DNA from: Persicaria tinctoria
Taxonomy: Eukaryota; Streptophyta; Magnoliopsida; Caryophyllales; Polygonaceae
NCBI GenBank assembly: GCA_037127255.1
Contig: JBANSL010000004.1
Coordinates: 30,961,967-31,025,966 of the forward strand
Length of the DNA: 64,000 bases
Reading direction: 5' to 3'
Below the pieces are notes generated by a model that worked only from the letters and a program-made list of their open reading frames with translations, was not told the origin of the DNA and made no database searches. Shown here one piece after another: positions 22,250 to 33,581 of this stretch. The position numbers and the translations under genes are program-made. Positions within the stretch are counted from its first letter, which is position 1, and every line of letters starts with the position of its first letter.

Positions 22250-23340
22250 ATGGTTTATCAGTTATAATTTAATCGAATAATCTCTCAAAATTAATCGAAT
22301 AAACTCTGTAATTTCACCGAATAATCTCTCAAAATTAACTAATTAATGATTATTAAATTATCTAAAAACAATAATTACCAAATAATGTATAATTTTTATA
22401 CATAATTGTTTCAAACTTCCTCGTACCTATAAATACTCTTTTTATTTTTACCAAATAATGTACAAGTTTATTGATTACTATTTTAACATTCCAAAATAAA
22501 TAAATATGTAAATAATCAATCTCTTACATACGAATAATCTCTATAATATAACCGAATAATAAATCAAGCTTAACCGAATAATCATTCTTTTAAATATGAA
22601 TAATTTTTCTAATTTAATTAAATAATTTAATTTCAACACAACTATTATAGTAACAAACATAAACTATTAAGGTTTTTTTAAATAGTATTTTTTTTTAAAA
22701 AGTAATGCACAAACGGTATAAAAGTATGATTTAATTTTGCTTTTTTTTTAATACGGTAATAGTTTATATAATTTTTCATTTTTTGTAAAGTGTTCTAGTT
22801 TAGGATTCTGTATATATAATCTTTTAGTCAAACTCAACAAAATTGTGTTTTTATCTACAAATAAGAATTATCGATTAACACAATCATTTATAATTTTTAT
22901 AAATAATTGTTTTAAACTTCCTCTTACATCTGAATAATCTTTGTGATTTCATCGAATAATGTACAATTTATTGATTATTATTTTAACCTCCCGAAAACTA
23001 ATAAAGGTGTAAACAAACGTCTTCTTATTATATACGAATAATATTTACTCCGTATAATTTAATCGAATAATCTCTCAAATTTAATCGAATAATATATCAC
23101 ATTTAACCGAATAATATTTCTAATTTAACCGAATAATATTACTAGTACAATCATCATCTTACATACGGATAATATTTATAATTTAACCGAATAATCTTTC
23201 AAATTTAACCAAATAATATATCACATTTAACCGAATAATCTTTATAATTTAACCGAATAATATAATTTTAACCAAAGAATATTTTAGTACAATTGTCAAC
23301 TTACAAAAGAATAAAACTTCATAATATAAAAAAATATTAT
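22250..23340. repeat. Dispersed AACCGAATAAT repeats in element E
   Basis: TTTAACCGAATAAT and close variants (AATCGAATAATCT, AACCGAATAATATT) occur roughly 20 times over 1.1 kb. Spacing varies from about 20 to 60 bp and most copies are in the same orientation. The stretch is very AT-rich with no coding signal. Confidence 0.8.
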
Positions 23341-23690
23341 TCGTATTCAGTTAAATTTAATATATAAAGTAAGAAAACAAAAAGAAAACAAATACTCCGT
23401 AGGAGTATAAAAAAAAGAAATCAAAAGGAAAACAAAAAATGGTACTCCGTATAAAAAACACCGTACAAAACTATAAATTGAAAAAGTGGGGGCTTTTTTT
23501 TTTTTTTGGAAAACTGGGTGGTTTGATTGATTTACTTGCGCGTGAGTGAGTGTGTCTCGTGTGCTCCACCAATTTTTCCTTTTTAAAAGATAAAAATCAG
23601 GATTATTGTAGGCCTTTCATTTCTTTCAATTGTGTGGTTAAGATTTGTTCCTAGGTTCTTATCTTAAGGGGTGTTCCTATAGGAGTCACC

Positions 23691-23692
<2 letters not shown>

Positions 23693-23749
<57 letters not shown>
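23693..23749. repeat. (TA)n microsatellite right of element E
   Basis: About 28 uninterrupted TA units directly after the right terminal repeat of element E. Confidence 0.95.
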
Positions 23750-23753
<4 letters not shown>

Positions 23754-24245
23754 TAAAACACAGAAAGGAATGCATATATTGATTTCAAACCAGTAAAAGG
23801 AATATATAAGTAAAAGGAATATATATAAGTAAAACAAGTTATAGGATGTACACAAACTCAGAGAATAAGAAAGTCATACAGAAACTTAGGAAAAAATTAC
23901 AGAAAATAAGAAAGTCATACAAGTTATACAGAGAATAAGAAATTCATACAAGTTATAGGATGTACACAAACTTAGGAAAAATTACAGAAATGCATTTTTG
24001 AACTTCTGATTTTACAATTTATAAGAAATAAGAAAGTCATACAAAAATTACAGTCAGTAAAACTCATACAGAAAATAAGAAAGTCATACAGAAACTCATA
24101 TAGAAAACCTAAGTAAAACCTAAGTACTTAGGAGAAATAAGAAAGTCATACAGAAATGCATTTTTGAACCGGATTTATAAGAAATGCAATAATATAAGTA
24201 AAACCTAAGTACTTAGGAAAAATTACAGAAAAAAAAAGGTCATAC
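23750..24245. other. Intron remainder of element C transposase with short repeats
   Basis: AAGAAAGTCATACA, ATACAGAAA and AAGTAAAACCTAAGTACTTA recur. It is non-coding and ends at the donor of the exon at 24246. Confidence 0.6.
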
Positions 24246-24603
24246 CAGTCCATCTTGCGCACCCGGACACCCCTCGTAGGCTTCTATGGTTGTCTTAAGC
24301 CATGCCGCCGGATGGGTTTCCTTAACGATGAGCTCTTCTGCTCAGAAGCTCAGGGGCTTGGACCCATTGTGATGATTAAGGGGGTTCGGGTTCTTGGTCC
24401 TGTTTTGCTTGTTTCGCTCACACAGGGCCTGTAAAAAGATAGTCAATCAGAAATCACAGGTGATAAACAATAAGATAAACGGCGAATAAAAAAACAAGTT
24501 AGGGAATTAATGAGAAATTACCATTCTCGCTTCGTCTGTGAAGTCACTCACCAAGAACCGTCACTGCTCAGGGCGAGCGACAAACTCAAGTGGTATGTCC
24601 TCG

Positions 24604-24636
<33 letters not shown>
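24604..24636. repeat. Poly-C tract of 33 bases inside a transposase exon
   Basis: An uninterrupted run of C on the plus strand, read as about 11 Gly codons on the coding strand. With 33 bases the downstream sequence is out of frame with the family-like continuation; 31 or 34 would restore it. Confidence 0.9.
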
Positions 24637-25104
24637 ACTCCAGGAAGTGTTGATGACAATCATACTTCCAGGCCCCATATGCTTTTCCGCTCTTCTTCTC
24701 CACGTATGAGTCAACTGCAAGGTCAATCTCATAGTACATCTACACATCCATATCAGGAAAAAAAAATTTGAATAGGAGATAAGCAAAAGTAGATAAGCAC
24801 AACTAAGCAAGGAAACAAAAAAAAAAGCAACAGTTAAGCAAGAAAAAAAAATTCAGAGCAAACAGTAGATAAGCATTTTGTGAAGGAAAAATAAGATAGG
24901 CAACAACCAAGCAAGCAAACTAAAAAAATCTAATAGTAGATAAGCAAGCAAAAATAAGCAACAGTCAAGCAAGCAAACAAATCTCATAGTAGATAAGCAA
25001 GAAAAAAAAATTCATAGCAAATAGATGAAAAGCAACAATAGATAAGAATATTGTGAAGCAAAAATAAGATAGGCAACAGCTAAGCAAGCAAACTAAAAAA
25101 ATCT

Positions 25105-27662
25105 TGTAACGGCCCGGGATTATGATTCCCAGGTTACGTTTCGAGGGATAAAACCCCCCGTTAGGACCTTGCGCCCCGAGTACAGGTTGAAGGTTTCAAA
25201 ACTTACTTTAATGTTTTCAAGGGGGGATTTCATACCCAAAATCGAAGGGATCGTTGGAATCCCCGGGGAAGTCCCCTGTACCTGTCGTAATCTAAGCGTG
25301 GAAATCAGAAATCATGCGACTAGCGGAAACAAGTATAATACAAAATTGTGCCACGGCAGAGCCGGGTCAAAACGGAGTCAAAAGTATAAAGCCAAAATAT
25401 AATCAGAGTCCAGTGAAGTCTACACTCCAGCGCTCACTCTCCGCCGACAAAATGACCCGCGCAAATAGGCAAACAGCACCGATAGGATGAACATAGATAA
25501 TACCTAAAAAAATTGATATGGGGCGGGATCAGATCGATGCCCACTTCTCTGCATCCCAACCATAAGCACACATATACGCTAATCCTAATAAAGATGCTTC
25601 TAGATGCATGGCGGAATATTAACACACTAACATGCTCCTAAGATCAAATGCATAATAATAATAAGGCCTTAGCACAGAATACCAAGTGGTATATCCCTCT
25701 CCTACCTCCACCCCTTCCGATAGGTGGAGACTGGCCAGCTCGTGAATGCATTCATTCATAATTGGGCGGCACGCATGCCTAACCCGCTCCACAATAAAGC
25801 CCGCAGGCATATCATAATAAAAGGAAGTGCATGACTCGATTGACTCAGGGTACCCGATGAGGCTGGGCTACCCTATGACCCTAGCAAAGACTCTAGTTAC
25901 TTCACAGATAACGGCCGTTCTGTTTACATACGCATAAAGAAATAGGATGCTCAACGTAGATGCAGCCTAGCATGGTACTACATGGCATGCTGATCATGAA
26001 TGCAACACCTAGTATATCATGCACCTATAGCAGGGAATCACTCTATTCAATCTGAGTAAGCTCCGAAGAGACTTACCTGGTATCGCAGAACAGCGAAAGG
26101 CAATCAACCAGGCAATATGAATCCAACACGTCACAAATGATCACCTAACAAGTATAAGTACATGTATGAGTCTATCTTCTAAGGCACACAAAGCATAGAA
26201 TTATCACACATATAACTTCACAACTTAACATAACAACCGTCACATCATCATTTCCATATTATCAACCTTATCTCATAATCTATCATCTCAACTTCTCACA
26301 ATCATGCTCAACATAATTCGCCAATTCACCAACTTAAGATAATTCCAATTCATACTTAACCAATTTGCATGCCATCATTTCAAAACTTTACTTAGCATAT
26401 AATTGCACATCCTCAACATACTCATATAACATTTAACCACAATAATAAATCACCACAATATCATATATTAAATCTCAAAACAACACTTCATATTTTAATC
26501 CCAATAATTTCACATACTACTTCTAACATCTTTTATTTTAACATCCTCATAAAATATTTATACAACCCAACAATATTTATTTAATCAAAACATCCCTTTT
26601 TAATTTACCAAACCAACCTCACTTTATTAAAATTACCAAAAACCACCCACTTATTTTATAAAAGTCCAACCCGGCCCCCTTGTTTTAATTAAACCAAACC
26701 GGGCCCTTCAAAAGTTAGTCCCAAAGAAGCTTCCCATTTGTTTCTTTCAATTCAACGAGCTGGAGGTTTAAAAGAGGAAGGGGGGCCCACGCACACAGGG
26801 AGGAAGGAAGGAACGAGGAGGAAGGAAGAGAGCTCACCGAGAGGGCTTCGAAGCTTCGTCGGAGTTCGTCGGGATCTCGATGGACTCGCCGGAGTCTCGA
26901 TCCGCGCTAGCTCGGCCTAGGACGGAAGAACGGGGGTTAAAGGCGGTGCTTTTCACAGCTCGAAGTCGAATGGAAAGGGAAACGAGCCTTACCGGGGTTC
27001 TCGGAGAAAACAGGGAGGAAGGAGAAGGGAAGAGGTGCTGCTCGGCGGCGGTGGTGGCTCCGGCTGCTGCTGGTGGCGACGGCGGCGCTCCGGGGAGGAG
27101 GTGGTGCGGCAGTGGTGGAGGTGGCGGTGGTGAGGTGTGGCGGTGGTGAGGTGCGGCGGTGGTGGAAATGGCGTGAGGAAGCTCAAGAACCAGTTTTGGC
27201 TTGTGAAATGTCGAGAGAGAGAAGGAGAGAGAAGAGGAAGAATCAACACAAATCTGATTTTTCCAAAGGTCAAATTGCACATAAAAGGTCCATTTTTTTG
27301 TGAAGAGTGAGGTATTGTTTGTTTGCCAAAATAAGGGGGTCAAAGAGTGGGGGAAGGAAAGGAGAGGATAAGATTTTACTATAATTAGGAGGTGATGAGT
27401 TGGATTAGGATAAGAGAAAGCAAAAAGAGAGGGAGGGGAGGTGAGGATAAGATTTTACTATAATTAGGAGGTGATGAGTTGGATTAGGATAAGGATTCGG
27501 AATATGACGGAATTGAGAGCTCGGGTCGGGGATTTAAATTTCCGCTGATTGATCGTTCAAAACCGAAATGAAAGACGGAATTGATTTTTAAATCGGAAAA
27601 TTTGGGTCGGAATTTATTTTAAATTCATTTTGATTAATATTTTAAAAATCCGAACCTTTACA
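25105..27662 (-). repeat. 3' LTR of the chromovirus
   Basis: 2558 bp, the same length as the 5' LTR. The only difference I noticed by eye is A at 27654 against G at 36131, eight bases from the end. Open frames within it (such as 26834-27343, minus, 169 codons, Pro- and His-rich) recur in both LTRs and are not genes. Confidence 0.96.
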
Positions 27663-28328
27663 TCATCCACCTCTAAAAACAAGTCTCGTCCCCGAGACTA
27701 AAATCATTCTAAAGTGGGGATGAAGTTGGAATTGGTGAGTCCAAGGATCACGTCATCGATCCCGTAAGTACCTCATAAGTGCCCCCATGAGATCTCACAG
27801 TACCGTCGTCATGATCATAGGACTCCCAATCGGTCGTAGTAAGGATGTGGTAGGGGCCCCTACCACACCCCACTCCGACTCCTCAAGCATACCATAACTC
27901 AAAAACCATTATGACATCTCCGCTAGGTCTTAGCAAGCGATCTACAGGTGCCCCCATACATGCTTGTATCCACTTCGTGGGGCGTCATAATGAAAGCTCG
28001 GGTTGGAATAGTTTTCTCAAAATCTATGTTTCCTTTTAAATCACCCTTTGATATTTTTTTTTTTTTTTTGACATTAAACAAGGCATTCCCAAACTTCCCA
28101 ATTTCCCAATCATTCTACATCCACCTCTAAAGGCTAATCCCACATTCTCTTCCTAGGTTCCGAGTCAAATCATAATTCCACATTTCAACCTCTAGCACTT
28201 CTAACATTTGGTATCATGGGTATAGCAGAATGATCATATTCTCAAGATAAGCAGGGGATTATAGCACGTCAAAGACAGTCACATACCATAATATCTAGCA
28301 CATCATCATATCATCGAGGCTCATCACA
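27663..28328 (-). other. 3' untranslated part and polypurine tract of the chromovirus
   Basis: Between the gag-pol stop and the 3' LTR. The bases touching the LTR (27663-27675) read TAGAGGTGGATGA on the element strand, a plausible polypurine primer for plus-strand synthesis. The rest is non-coding. Confidence 0.75.
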
Positions 28329-31300
28329 TCATATCACCAAGGATCGCACTCGAGAGGTCAAGGTAATGTCTACGCTCGGCTCAACATAGGACGCAAGTAG
28401 CTCATCTAAGACATCTCCATAGCTAGCCCGAATGCTCTCCTCGGTCTCCCATGTGGCCTCCTCAGGGCTCCTCCTAGACCACTGAACCAAAAGTAAAGGA
28501 ACCTCCCTGTTCCTAAGCTTCTTGACACGACGATCAAGGACCCTCACCGGACGCTCTACAAAGGTATGGTCAGGCTCAATGTGAAGGTCTGAGTGGTCAA
28601 GGACATGACTAGGGTCGGGAATATACTGACGGAGCTGGGAGACATGAAAGACGTCATGGACGCCGGCTAAGGATGGAGGTAAGGCTAAACGGTAGGCTAC
28701 CACACCGACTCTCTCTAGGATCTCAAATGGGCCAATGAACCTCGGACTCAACTTCCCTTTGATGCCGAACCGTCGAACTCCCCTGGTGGGTGAAACTCGA
28801 AGCCATACATGCGAGCCTACCTCGAACTCAAGCTCGGTCCTCCGTCTGTCCGCATACTTCTTCTGTCGATCCTGGGCTACCCTCATATGCTCTCGAATGC
28901 GACCAACCTTATCAACTGTCTCTCTGACCATCTCGGTCGACGCGTGGTAGCTGTTGTTGTAAGAAAACTCCACTAGCGGTAGATGCTTGACCCAATGGTC
29001 ACCCCAATCCAAGACGCACGATCGCAACATGTCCTCCAACGTCTGAATTGTCCTCTCGCTCTGGCCATCTGTTTGCGGGTGATAAGCCGTACTGAAATGC
29101 AATCTGGAGCCCAAACTCTCCTGAACCTGCTGCCAAAACCTCGAGGTGAAGCGCCCATCTCGATCAGATACGATCCTCTCTGGTACTCCATGAAGCCTCA
29201 CAATCTGGCGAATGAACTCGTCTGCTAACTTCGAAGCTGGCCATGTCTCCTGAATAGCTATGAAATGGGCCGACTTGGTCAACCTGTCGACCACGACCCA
29301 AATAGCGTCAAACCCTCTGACGTCTCGCCTCAACCCAGTGACGAAATCCATGGAGATATCCGTCCACTTCCACTCAGGAACTGGAAGTGACTGGACGGGT
29401 CCTCCCGGCCTCTGGTGATCAATCCGAACCTGCTGGCAAACCTGACATCTGGCCACGAACTCTGTGATGTCTGCTCTCATCCTCTGCCACCAATAACTCC
29501 TCCTCAGATCCTGATACATCTTATTCGTCCCTGGATGGACAGAATAAGGGGTGGAGTGAGCCTCCTGCATGATCCTCTGTCTCAAATCTGACGTCGAGGG
29601 AACTACAACTCTGCCCTGAAAGGTCAGCATCCCGTCTGCTCTCTCTGCAAGCTCTCTAAATCTGCCCTGAGCCATCCGCCCTCTCAGAACTGCAACCTCT
29701 GGACAATCTGCCTGACCCTGCCGAATCTCTGCTGTCAACTCTGCCTGCACCTCTAAGAACGACAACTGCCCGTGATCTCGCTGGATCCAAACCTCAAAGC
29801 AGCATCTCATCAGATCTCTCTGCAAATCTCGCTGAGTTGTAAGCCTCTCAACGGTCACCTCATGATGAGTCTTCCTACTCAACGCATCTGCCACTACATT
29901 GGCCTTCCCTGGATGGTAGACTATGTCCAAGTCATAGTCCTTCATAAGCTCCAACCATCGTCTCTGACGCATGTTGAGCTCCTTTTGTGTGAAAATGTAC
30001 TTCAAGCTCTTGTGATCCGTCATCACCTTGCAAGAAGTACCATATAGATAATGTCTCCAGATCTTCAGAGCGTGAATCACGGCTGCCAACTCCAAATCAT
30101 GGATGGGGTAAGACACCTCTGGAGGCTTCAACTGACGTGAAGCATAAGCGATGACCCGATCTCTCTGATGCAGAACACAACCCAAGCCGGAATGCGAAGC
30201 GTCTGTGTAGATAACGAAGTCCTCTGTCCCATCTGGCAGAGCTAACACCGGAGCAGTCGTCAACTTCCGCTTCAGAAGCTCAAAGCTGGCCTGACAATCT
30301 GAACTCCACTCGAAGGGGACGTCCTTCTTCAGTAGCCGCGTCATCGGTCTAGCAATACTCGAGAAACCCTGGACGAACCTCCTGTAGTAACTAGCCAATC
30401 CCAGGAATGAGCGGATATCTCTGACGTTCTTGGGCACCTCCCAAGCAACGATGGCATCAATCTTTGCCGGATCCACGGCAACTCCCTCAGCTGAAATAAC
30501 GTGGCCTAAGAATGCCACCTCTGTGAGCCAGAACTCACACTTGCTGTACTTCCCATACAGCTGATGCTTCCTCAGCGTCTCCAGCACAATCCTCAAATGC
30601 TCCTCGTGCTCCTCTCTACTCCTCGAGTAGACTAAGATGTCATCGATGAAGACGACGACGAACTTGTCCAAGAAGTCGATGAACACTCGGTTCATGAGCT
30701 CCATGAACGCGGCTGGTGCATTGGTCAGCCCAAACGGCATGACCACGAACTCGTAGTGACCGTAGCGAGTCCGAAAAGCGGTCTTCGGAACATCCTCTGG
30801 CTTCACCCTCAGTTGATGATAACCCGACCTCAAATCAATCTTCGAGAAGACCACGGCGCCCTGCAGTTGATCCATCAGATCATCAATCCGGGGAAGAGGA
30901 TAACGGTTCTTCACCGTCGCCCGGTTCAGCTCCCGATAGTCGATGCACAGTCTCAACGACCCATCCTTCTTCTTGACGAATAGCACTGGCGCTCCCCAAG
31001 GCGATGCACTAGGCCGAATGTAGCCCTTCTCAGCTAGCTCCTCTAGCTGAGCCTTCAGCTCGGCCATCTCCGTCGGTGCCATGCGATAAGGAACTCGCGA
31101 GATAGGTCTGGTGCCTGGCTCTAACTCAATCGCGAAGTCGACCTCTCTCGGCGGGGGAAGTCCTGGTAGCTCCTCTGGAAACACATCTGCGAAGTCTCTG
31201 ACAACGGGAACATCTGATACACTGGGGTGCGTGCGATCCACCTCTAAAGCATAACACCAATACCCGACGCAACCTTGGTCTAAAAGTCTAGCGGCTCTGA

Positions 31301-33098
31301 CTACGCTGATGAGTGATCCATTCCTCTTGGGGTCGCTCCCCCAAACCTGGTGCTCAGTCCCGTCAGATGCCAAAATCGACACTGTCCTCGTTCGCAAGTT
31401 GATGATAGCCCCGTAGTGGTCCATGAAGTCCATACCCAAGATGAGATCGTCCATCCTCAATGGCATAACTATAAGGTCGGTAGGCCACTCTCGCTCACCT
31501 ATCCGAATGGGGCACCCTAAAATCTCACGACTCGTCCTAACCTTGGCCCCATCCGCCAGACCAATAGTAAGGGGTGAACCACTCGTGCAGCTCAGGCTCA
31601 GCCTGGCCACGCACGCCTCTGCTATGAAGCAGTGAGTTGCACCAGTGTCAAACAAGATAGATAGGCACTCATCATGGAAGAATATCGTACCTGCGGAAGT
31701 CGGGGCTGAGCGGTCATCAGCATGCATCTGAAATACGCGGGGCGGTGGGGGTAATCCTGGTCCTCGACCTCCCGAACTCTGACCACGATCATACCCTGAC
31801 CCTGACGGTCCTGCAGAAGATGATCCACGACCCTGACCTGACCCAGATGGTCCTCTACCTCCACGTCCAGAACCTCTACCTCCTCTACCTCCGCCTCGGC
31901 CTCTGCCGGAAGGGTCACCTCGTCCCTGGCCCTGACCCTGGCCCTGGGGATATGTCAGCAGTGGTGGCTGAGGAGCCGTAGGAAGTCTCGGTGGCTGTGC
32001 AGTAGCTGGAGCTCCACGACTCTGAGGGCATGTAGCAGCTCGGTGCCCCATAGTACCACAGGTGTAGCAGACAGTCGAACGGTCCGGGCAAGAAGCAATG
32101 AAGTGGCCCCTCCCGAAACACCCATGGCAAGTCCTCACTCTGGCATCTCCTCCATAAGAAGTCTGAACTGGGGGTGCTCTCTGTGCAGCTCCGTAATATC
32201 CTCCTCTAAACGCTCCTCTCCTAGATCTGTCATCTCCACGGGTGTCGGCTGGACGCGCCCTCTTCGCATCAGGGCGAACAGTAGAGTAGGAAGTCTCACA
32301 CAAAATCCTCTGCTGATCGTACATAAGGATGACCTCCAGAAATCGGTCAAAGCTGACAGCTCCCAAGCTGGACGCATGCAGAAGTACAGGGGGCGGCAAT
32401 CTCATAGACAGCATACGGATCCGACTCTCGTCTGATGGACATAGATGATCACAGTATATCAGCTCGCTCTTGAACTGGCGAACGATAGCAGCTACAGAAG
32501 CCGACCGGTCACAGATGCCGCGCATAAAAGATACCTCCCTAGCCAACTGTATCCCTGGTGGACGGTACTCCCTCAGCATCAGGGATCTGAAGTCGTCATA
32601 GGTCCACTCGGTCCGCTCCTTCTTGCAGCCAAACCATCTGGCATTCGCGTCCTCCCGCAGAAGTCCAGCAGCAAGTCTCTGTCTCTCAGAGTCAGGTACA
32701 GCAACATGGTCAAATAACCCCTCCATATCACGCAGCCATCTCTCAACGTCATCTCCGACGCCTCCCGCGAAGGTCGGCGGGCTACACTGAGCAAACCTCT
32801 TGACCCAATCGATGCGCTTCTCAGGGCACGCATCGCCCACAGGCTCGGCTGGCTGCCGAACTGGGACCTCTGGCGTCGGCGCCGTAGATCGAGCCCCTCC
32901 ACGTAGCTCGCTCAGAATATCATGAAGCGCTGACTCTAGCTGCCCAATCCTAGTCTCTGGGGAAGCTGGCACCCGGTCATCAACTCGCGGTGGCGAAACT
33001 CGCCCCTCGGCACCCTCAGCGGCAACTCGACGAGGGCGTCCCCTGCCGCGACGCGCCCTACCCCCACGCCCATCTAAGCCACGTCTCGGATCAACCAT
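28329..33098 (-). CDS. gag-pol: gag-pol polyprotein of the chromovirus
   Basis: A single frame of 1589 codons making capsid, protease, reverse transcriptase, RNase H and integrase. Visible in order: an Arg/Gly-rich start; gag core with [16 protein letters not shown] (about residue 100); two zinc knuckles [14 protein letters not shown] and [14 protein letters not shown] (about 320-360); a Gly-rich linker; protease [11 protein letters not shown] (about 485); RT with [12 protein letters not shown] and the FIDD box [13 protein letters not shown] (about 815); RNase [12 protein letters not shown] (about 965); integrase zinc finger HPGTNKMYQ...CQVCQQV (about 1190); DDE residues in [18 protein letters not shown] and [10 protein letters not shown]; and a chromodomain-like C-terminus [20 protein letters not shown] (about 1530). 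About 30-40 residues expected after NNSYHAS (about 1380) seem absent, in frame. The start chosen is the first ATG after the leader. Confidence 0.96.
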   Translation of the reverse strand: MVDPRRGLDGRGGRARRGRGRPRRVAAEGAEGRVSPPRVDDRVPASPETRIGQLESALHDILSELRGGARSTAPTPEVPVRQPAEPVGDACPEKRIDWVKRFAQCSPPTFAGGVGDDVERWLRDMEGLFDHVAVPDSERQRLAAGLLREDANARWFGCKKERTEWTYDDFRSLMLREYRPPGIQLAREVSFMRGICDRSASVAAIVRQFKSELIYCDHLCPSDESRIRMLSMRLPPPVLLHASSLGAVSFDRFLEVILMYDQQRILCETSYSTVRPDAKRARPADTRGDDRSRRGAFRGGYYGAAQRAPPVQTSYGGDARVRTCHGCFGRGHFIASCPDRSTVCYTCGTMGHRAATCPQSRGAPATAQPPRLPTAPQPPLLTYPQGQGQGQGRGDPSGRGRGGGRGGRGSGRGGRGPSGSGQGRGSSSAGPSGSGYDRGQSSGGRGPGLPPPPRVFQMHADDRSAPTSAGTIFFHDECLSILFDTGATHCFIAEACVARLSLSCTSGSPLTIGLADGAKVRTSREILGCPIRIGEREWPTDLIVMPLRMDDLILGMDFMDHYGAIINLRTRTVSILASDGTEHQVWGSDPKRNGSLISVVRAARLLDQGCVGYWCYALEVDRTHPSVSDVPVVRDFADVFPEELPGLPPPREVDFAIELEPGTRPISRVPYRMAPTEMAELKAQLEELAEKGYIRPSASPWGAPVLFVKKKDGSLRLCIDYRELNRATVKNRYPLPRIDDLMDQLQGAVVFSKIDLRSGYHQLRVKPEDVPKTAFRTRYGHYEFVVMPFGLTNAPAAFMELMNRVFIDFLDKFVVVFIDDILVYSRSREEHEEHLRIVLETLRKHQLYGKYSKCEFWLTEVAFLGHVISAEGVAVDPAKIDAIVAWEVPKNVRDIRSFLGLASYYRRFVQGFSSIARPMTRLLKKDVPFEWSSDCQASFELLKRKLTTAPVLALPDGTEDFVIYTDASHSGLGCVLHQRDRVIAYASRQLKPPEVSYPIHDLELAAVIHALKIWRHYLYGTSCKVMTDHKSLKYIFTQKELNMRQRRWLELMKDYDLDIVYHPGKANVVADALSRKTHHEVTVERLTTQRDLQRDLMRCCFEVWIQRDHGQLSFLEVQAELTAEIRQGQADCPEVAVLRGRMAQGRFRELAERADGMLTFQGRVVVPSTSDLRQRIMQEAHSTPYSVHPGTNKMYQDLRRSYWWQRMRADITEFVARCQVCQQVRIDHQRPGGPVQSLPVPEWKWTDISMDFVTGLRRDVRGFDAIWVVVDRLTKSAHFIAIQETWPASKLADEFIRQIVRLHGVPERIVSDRDGRFTSRFWQQVQESLGSRLHFSTAYHPQTDGQSERTIQTLEDMLRSCVLDWGDHWVKHLPLVEFSYNNSYHASTEMVRETVDKVGRIREHMRVAQDRQKKYADRRRTELEFEVGSHVWLRVSPTRGVRRFGIKGKLSPRFIGPFEILERVGVVAYRLALPPSLAGVHDVFHVSQLRQYIPDPSHVLDHSDLHIEPDHTFVERPVRVLDRRVKKLRNREVPLLLVQWSRRSPEEATWETEESIRASYGDVLDELLASYVEPSVDITLTSRVRSLVI

Positions 33099-33563
33099 AC
33101 TTGCTACATAACAATAATTATATCACTCAGCACAGAAGCACTCAACGATTCAATGGGAACCTCTTCAAGGAGGATCGCCCTCAGGCCCAATTGAATTTAA
33201 GACATACAAGCACAGAGACGATCTATGTCGCCCTTCGGGGGACGACTAACCGGAGGGGCAAATACCTCACGGTCTCCTAACCCATTGTACTCCAACCCTC
33301 GAGTTCCTTGGAGTCTTCATAACCCATCTGTAAAAGAAAGCTAGTATTTTGCCTACCTTCCCCGAATTCTACATCCATAAGGGATGCCTATCGCATAGTC
33401 TCTACCCCACGAGATTGCCATTCATAATTGATTAATTTATAGTTATGTCCAATTAAATTCATTTTGCCCCTTGAAAACAATTTGAAAATCATTTGAAAAT
33501 AATTTGAAAACCTTGGGCCATTTTCAAAACCACTTCAACCTATCATACTCGGATTGCAAAACC
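33099..33563 (-). other. Leader between primer site and gag of the chromovirus
   Basis: Non-coding leader of 465 bp between the primer site and the gag ATG at 33098. I see no long structure in it. Confidence 0.7.
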
Positions 33564-33577
33564 TGGCTCTGATACCA
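33564..33577 (-). other. Primer binding site, initiator tRNA-Met type
   Basis: The plus strand reads TGGCTCTGATACCA, so the element RNA reads TGGTATCAGAGCCA, the standard plant primer site pairing with initiator tRNA-Met. It is four bases from the inner edge of the 5' LTR. Confidence 0.95.
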
Positions 33578-33581
33578 CCTT

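Larger units (their letters stand above)
20101..23692. mobile_element. TA-microsatellite-flanked inverted-repeat element E
   Basis: The left end reads GATGAGAACACCTCTTAGGA then TAAGAACGTAGGAAC. The right end inverted reads CTATAGGAACACCCCTTAAG then ATAAGAACCTAGGAAC. The arms are therefore inverted repeats of about 40 bp with several mismatches. A long (TA)n run stands on each outer side (20030-20100 and 23693-23749), as if the element had entered a TA microsatellite. It contains CACTA element D (20320-22136) and an AT-rich non-coding body with repeated ACCGAATAAT. No transposase is found. It lies in intron 3 of the element C transposase. Confidence 0.65.

Noticed and set aside
26834..27343. 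169-codon Pro/His-rich open frame, minus, repeated at 35311-35820
   Set aside because: It is part of the chromovirus LTR, present once in each LTR, low-complexity and without a known domain.
31622..32902. Several 70-130 codon open frames antisense or shifted within gag-pol
   Set aside because: They overlap the 1589-codon polyprotein frame in GC-rich sequence and are shadows of it.
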